The notes beneath the pieces are model-generated. The model worked only from the letters and a program-made list of their open reading frames with translations, did no database searches and was not told where the DNA came from. Of a DNA stretch of 64,000 nt, positions 61,101 through 64,000 are shown piece after piece. Position numbers and translations under genes: made by a program. The stretch comes from Apostichopus japonicus. Taxonomy: Eukaryota; Echinodermata; Holothuroidea; Aspidochirotida; Stichopodidae. Positions within the stretch are counted from its first letter, which is position 1. The number at the start of each line of letters is the position of its first letter. The stretch is from the NCBI RefSeq assembly GCF_037975245.1, contig NC_092568.1:13665501-13729500 (forward strand), in the 5' to 3' direction.

Positions 61101-61337
61101 AGAATGTGGCTCCTGGACCTCAATTTTAAGCTTAATTTCACCCTTTGTTTCAAATGGTTTTGCCATTTTGTTCCGCTACTCCAGCAAGTAGGACTGTCTA
61201 TGTAATATTTCTTGAAATGTTATGTGACATAAAAGAACAACAAGAGTTTGTGTTTTGATTATTTTTTTAGGTGGGAACTAACAGCTATGCAAGCTGCCAG
61301 TAGTATTTGCTCACCGACAGATACCCAGCAGGGCTGA
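42963..61337 (+). CDS. KLHDC3: Kelch domain-containing protein 3 (CUL2 ligase substrate receptor), complete, 9 coding exons
   Basis: Exons 42963-43116, 46890-47066, 48365-48480, 49315-49380, 52007-52229, 55695-55890, 58290-58351, 59311-59389, 61271-61337. Total 1140 nt, 379 residues plus TGA; human is about 382. The start ATG gives MPLWTNHLDGGPRRVNHAAT, which aligns with the human N-terminus. Six kelch repeats are marked by FGGYCSGGDY, WGGRND, FGGF, FGGRSD, FGGFNR and FGGT. Exon 8 has a BC-box (SLKTMCKVSV) and a Cul2-box LLP. In the family this protein binds glycine-ended C-degrons for ubiquitination by CUL2-Elongin B/C. The protein itself ends TDTQQG. All splice phases agree and all junctions are GT-AG. 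Confidence 0.96.
43117..46889. repeat. KLHDC3 intron 1 with family-A repeats
   Basis: Family-A units at 43300-43390 (DR1 at 43310-43322), 43690-43910 and tandemly at 45720-46450 (DR1 at 45727, 45851 and 45995). A near-identical copy of the window's 124-310 segment lies at 46441-46626. A transposon-derived block lies at about 44040-45640. Confidence 0.75.
44040..45640. mobile_element. Transposon-derived block in KLHDC3 intron 1
   Basis: Its base composition is unlike the neighbouring intron. It starts with a 'gcgggatcccggta...atcccgatcccggta' repeat. Segments 44925-44945 and 45050-45155 match 53005-53025 and 53690-53795 inside the Tc1/mariner-like element of intron 5. The ends are not defined. 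The open frames in it are not recognised as transposase. Confidence 0.55.
46890..47066 (+). CDS. KLHDC3: KLHDC3 exon 2
   Basis: Acceptor tttattctacag, donor ccca|gtaagt, phase 1 both ends. It encodes SLRWTTLPPYMEDTEAVLRH and YMRYGHS...LWGGRND. Confidence 0.95.
47067..48364. other. KLHDC3 intron 2 with a SINE-like tail
   Basis: About 47561-47650, read on the minus strand, has 'aagtgctttgagatc...taaagtgctttataaaat' and a TTATTATG end, a typical animal SINE 3' region. Nothing else recognised. Confidence 0.45.
48365..48480 (+). CDS. KLHDC3: KLHDC3 exon 3
   Basis: Acceptor attcctcag, donor ccca|gtaagt, phase 1 in, phase 0 out. It encodes IPSGTDGHSACEIGNAMYLF, parallel to human VPGARDGHSACVLGKIMYIF. 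Confidence 0.93.
48481..49314. other. KLHDC3 intron 3
   Basis: Nothing recognised. Confidence 0.4.
49315..49380 (+). CDS. KLHDC3: KLHDC3 exon 4 (66 nt)
   Basis: Acceptor actataaacag, donor cag|gtagga, phase 0 both ends. It encodes LQIYSNMVFMLDLRNNNWRL. A second AG at 49320 would drop two residues (LQ). The longer form keeps the spacing of human KLHDC3, so I prefer it. Confidence 0.88.
49381..52006. repeat. KLHDC3 intron 4: microsatellite and repeats
   Basis: (tgta)n-type microsatellite at 49457-49556, a family-A stretch at about 50170-50480, and a degenerate 'gattttgatacaa' repeat at about 51110-51250. Confidence 0.6.
52007..52229 (+). CDS. KLHDC3: KLHDC3 exon 5
   Basis: Acceptor gttgacttacag, donor gcat|gtaagc, phase 0 in, phase 1 out. 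It encodes WRDFHTATAVGPQMVVFGGR and GRRSHSA. Confidence 0.95.
52566..54438. mobile_element. Tc1/mariner-like non-autonomous element, 1.87 kb, in KLHDC3 intron 5
   Basis: Inverted ends identical over 23 bp (CAGTACCGCCAATAAGTAAC...), then one mismatch and TAAA, flanked by TA on each side (52564-52565, 54439-54440). CAGT ends with a TA duplication are typical of Tc1/mariner. The interior has GCGC-rich subterminal parts and no recognisable transposase. It appears to host further insertions starting 'agggctgggcgatattt' (about 52767) and 'tagggctgtgtcattccgg' (about 53034), both like hAT ends. Confidence 0.88.
54439..55694. repeat. Family-A repeats in KLHDC3 intron 5
   Basis: Several diverged units from about 54475 to 55520. 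54548-54603 is nearly identical to 252-310 and to 46565-46625. A C-run is at about 55232. Confidence 0.65.
55695..55890 (+). CDS. KLHDC3: KLHDC3 exon 6
   Basis: Acceptor catgacag, donor acaag|gtaatg, phase 1 in, phase 2 out. It encodes SMYVFGGFNRVENTHFNDIY and the basic RRRRRQCCVMVKDKMYMFGG. Confidence 0.95.
55891..58289. other. KLHDC3 intron 6
   Basis: Long G-run at 57122-57138. Otherwise nothing recognised. Confidence 0.5.
58290..58351 (+). CDS. KLHDC3: KLHDC3 exon 7 (62 nt)
   Basis: Acceptor tttgctttacag, donor ttttt|gtaagt. It encodes PQSDDTDNLLDLADLHTLDF, parallel to human FDLIDHSDLHILDF. Phase 2 in, phase 1 out. Confidence 0.93.
58352..59310. other. KLHDC3 intron 7
   Basis: Nothing recognised apart from a weak family-A fragment near 59110-59200. 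Confidence 0.4.
59311..59389 (+). CDS. KLHDC3: KLHDC3 exon 8 (BC-box / Cul2-box)
   Basis: Acceptor ctcttttcag, donor ttca|gtaagt. It encodes SLKTMCKVSVLENHLNSSLL. L-x3-C marks the Elongin C-binding BC-box and LLP the Cul2-box. Phase 1 in, phase 2 out. Confidence 0.94.
59390..61270. repeat. KLHDC3 intron 8 with an open simple-repeat block
   Basis: About 60260-60410 is a degenerate ~24-27-bp repeat ('gacaactattt.gataa', 'ggccactatt') with a continuing open frame but no usable start. About 59970-60060 and 60805-61110 are GC-richer and probably transposon-derived ('ggggtgccggaagg', 'agttccggcactt'), but no ends could be defined. Confidence 0.4.
61271..61337 (+). CDS. KLHDC3: KLHDC3 terminal coding exon 9
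   Basis: Acceptor atttttttag. It encodes WELTAMQAASSICSPTDTQQ, then Gly and TGA (61335-61337). Human has WELNAM... and also ends in Gly. Confidence 0.95.
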
Positions 61338-61653
61338 TTTGGAGCTGCAATGACCACAATATTGCTGATTTATCCAGAGAGGTGATATCCTCAGAGTAAT
61401 GTGATAGAGTTGGCATCTATGACTGTTAGATCTGCTAATGACATCACTGAAGAGTCAGGTTATTGTTTGCATTGATAAGTGAAGCTTGGTGCTCCCATGT
61501 CAAGACTGTAAATGCAAAAAGGGCTATATCCATATCTCTGTGATAATAGATAGGCGACTTTCCTAAGGGTGTTAACTATGGTGCAATTTTAACCTGAAGT
61601 ATTGGCATATGTATGAGAAGATGGTTAAACTTTTATGATATTCTTTACAGTAT

Positions 61654-61659
61654 AATAAA
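61654..61659 (+). terminator. Candidate poly(A) signal AATAAA for KLHDC3
   Basis: First AATAAA, 317 nt past the stop codon. Later hexamers near 62086 and 62679 could serve longer 3' UTRs. Confidence 0.45.
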
Positions 61660-64000
61660 AAGCATGAACTGTCACTGCTACTTAGTGCCTGAAATTGATA
61701 TCTGCTACTCAAGATAAGTCATGTGGTTTATTTACAGGGTGATTCTTGTAAGTGGTGCTGTCTCATAATAAGGGTGTTCAGAACAGTGTTTCTTGATAAC
61801 GTTCTTCATTTTTAATCTTCCCTCTCCATGTGCTAAATGTTTCTTTCATCTTCTGTTCACACAATGAGCTTGGCGGGAAGGATACCATGTGCCTTGGTTT
61901 CACCTGGACATGTCCTCCTCTCTTTTCTTTTTGTTCTTTTTTGCATCTTATGTCCCGATAGGTTTCAATTTCACATTATTGCAACAGATAATGTTAGATG
62001 CATAGATACTTGGATTAGACCCACAGACAGGCTTATTGAGAACCCTTGATTTATATTGAGGGAAATACAGGACATAAACCAGTGGAAAATAAAATGAACA
62101 TTCAAGCACTAATGACTGCTTGTTGTCCTCTTGAGACTTGCTCAAGTCGTCAGTATAGTGTTTCAAGAAGTATGAGAACCGTCCTCCAAAAAGAGAATGA
62201 GTTTTCAGTTAGCTCTCTAGGAATGTGATTCTTTATCAGCATCTTCATTACATAATGGTTGTGGTTACTTGGAATGTTTAGTTACAGCTCATAAATTCTC
62301 TTACGAAGTCACAGGAGGCCAGGTCTGTTTTTATTTAAAAAATGTCTCTTTATTGACAAATTAACAAGACAAATTGACATATTAAGATTTTTTTTCAATA
62401 TGATTAGAAAGGTTAATTTTGTTGAAAAACATTCAATAATTATTTTGTGGTACAGAATGTACAGAGGACTCAATTTGTCAGAAAGTTTAAGGTAATTTTG
62501 CATTTAGTTCCCTGACATCTAAGACATGTCCCACTGTACCTCAAAGTTTGTGCCCCATCCCTTCCTGTTGTATTACAAAGTGGACACTGTAATATTAAAT
62601 GTTGGTGTCTCTAAAAGGGCACATGTGTTTTATGTTTTATTTTTTCCTCTGAAGTACTGGTTCATATGTGCAAATGACCTCTGAAATAAAAACTTATTTT
62701 CAAATTATTTTTTTGAATTGTCTTGTAAAATGCAGCAAGTGCTGCGTGGTGTCTCTATTGTGTGAGGCATTCATTGTGTGATTATTTGCGTGAGATGTTG
62801 AGTGGTTAACCCTTCCTTTTGTGGGCCTCTGAGTATATGGTCTTTTTTGTGTGAAATATTTACAGTATATGCTATTTCCCTGGTGAAGCATACATTATGT
62901 GGGCTTTACAGTGTGTACGATATTCACTTTGTCAGATATTATTATCTAAGCTAATCACTTTGTGGGCTATATATTGTGTGTGCTCCTCACTGTGTAAACA
63001 TGTTAGTGCTTAGCGGATCATATATTGGGGTGACACCTCTGCAGTGTACAGGAGTTGTGTGCAATGGTCATGAAGTTGTTTTCTTACTTTTTCTTTGCAG
63101 TTGCCTATGTTTGTGCTTCTTGCCTATAATGGAGACAGGATTTTTTTTTTTTTTTTTTATAAAACCAAAGATTTTTCTTCTTGTATATAGTGTTAAAAAT
63201 GTTTGAAAGTGTGATGGCTAGTTGGCCAAAATCTATAGTATCAAAAATGTTTGAAAGTGTGATGGCTAGTTGGCCAAAATTTTAGCAGCTGTATAAGTTT
63301 GACAAGCATCAGTATTACTTATAAATCTAAGCAAGGTGATTGATACCTTACAAGATATTCCTGTTTTCTACTTAAAGTTGGTAAATAATATTTATTAGAG
63401 AAATTTTTACCAGAACTCCATAAAACTTGTCAACTTTTGTGGCTTGAAGGTTGACATATGTGTGTTTACCTGATTTGTTAAGTAAAATGTTGTTTAGAGT
63501 AAATTTGGTAATATCCATCTACAAATATGATTTTTCAAGAAAAAATGGTAGACATGGATTACTTTGGTGACCATTATTTTTAACATTTCTATTAAATGGT
63601 CTGAAATAATATCATCATTATCCTCTTCATTATAAGTATGTTTCTTTTCTATGTTGTTTTCCCTCAATCCCTTTTGTTTGTTTTTTCTATGTTGCTTTGT
63701 TTTGTATGATAATTTAATGTGTTGCTATGTTGTAGTCCATAAATTAGGTTTGCACGCAGGTCATGTTTTGGTTTTTACGACACACACCTTATAAATATGT
63801 AAACGTTTGGAATGTTCTTGGAAAGAAGTTTATCAATTCATCAGCTCCTCTGATATTACCTCAATACATTCTTTAGTGTTAGCACACAAGCCAAAATATC
63901 CTGTTTGCTTCATATCAACAACAGTACATGTTGGAGTGTAATCAACACTTTGTTCACCAATGGTTTGACATTATTTGTAAACATGGACCTGATAACTTTG
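61660..64000. other. 3' UTR / intergenic region
   Basis: No further gene is seen. A T-run lies at 63141-63159 and a short tandem duplication at 63195-63281. Confidence 0.5.
63195..63281. repeat. Two-copy tandem duplication, period 48
   Basis: A 38-bp segment containing 'gtgtgatggctagttggcc' is repeated identically at 63195 and 63243. Confidence 0.93.

Overview
The window is AT-rich eukaryotic genomic DNA with short exons, GT-AG introns of up to several kilobases and many transposon remnants. The two genes and the transposon types fit an invertebrate animal. An invertebrate deuterostome such as an echinoderm is my best guess, but the sequence does not settle the phylum. There are no rRNA genes, recognisable tRNAs, CRISPR arrays or bacterial features.

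Region 1 (1 to about 29 kb, + strand) holds a ninein / ninein-like centrosomal protein gene (NIN/NINL family). It enters from the left without its first exons and ends at a stop codon at 26817-26819. I resolve 19 exons, with EF-hands followed by a very long coiled coil. About 1300 codons lie in the window, so the whole protein should be close to vertebrate NINL in length. The intron after exon 7 holds a 3.6-kb minisatellite that copies the end of exon 7 together with its 5' splice site about 50 times. A 39-bp minisatellite lies just past the stop codon.

Region 2 (about 29 to 42.9 kb) has no host gene that I can support and is a transposon graveyard. It contains a decayed LINE reverse-transcriptase tail (- strand). 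A second decayed LINE (+ strand) shows gag-like zinc knuckles and an APE endonuclease. That second LINE was split by a 3.26-kb DNA transposon, which itself carries a solo LTR and a fold-back element, and by a nested pair of hAT-like elements. A further solo LTR follows, then simple repeats.

Region 3 (42963 to 61337, + strand) holds a complete nine-exon coding region for KLHDC3, a six-bladed kelch protein with a C-terminal BC-box/Cul2-box. It is 379 residues, against about 382 in human. KLHDC3 is a substrate receptor of CUL2 ubiquitin ligases for glycine-ended C-degrons, and this copy itself ends in Gln-Gly. Its introns carry a 1.87-kb Tc1/mariner-like non-autonomous element, related TE blocks and many copies of a dispersed repeat that also fills the NINL introns. 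Several copies of that repeat carry a perfect DR1 nuclear-receptor-type site.

Region 4 (61338 to 64000) is 3' UTR and intergenic DNA with no further gene seen. The two genes lie head to tail. I see no evidence that they act together.
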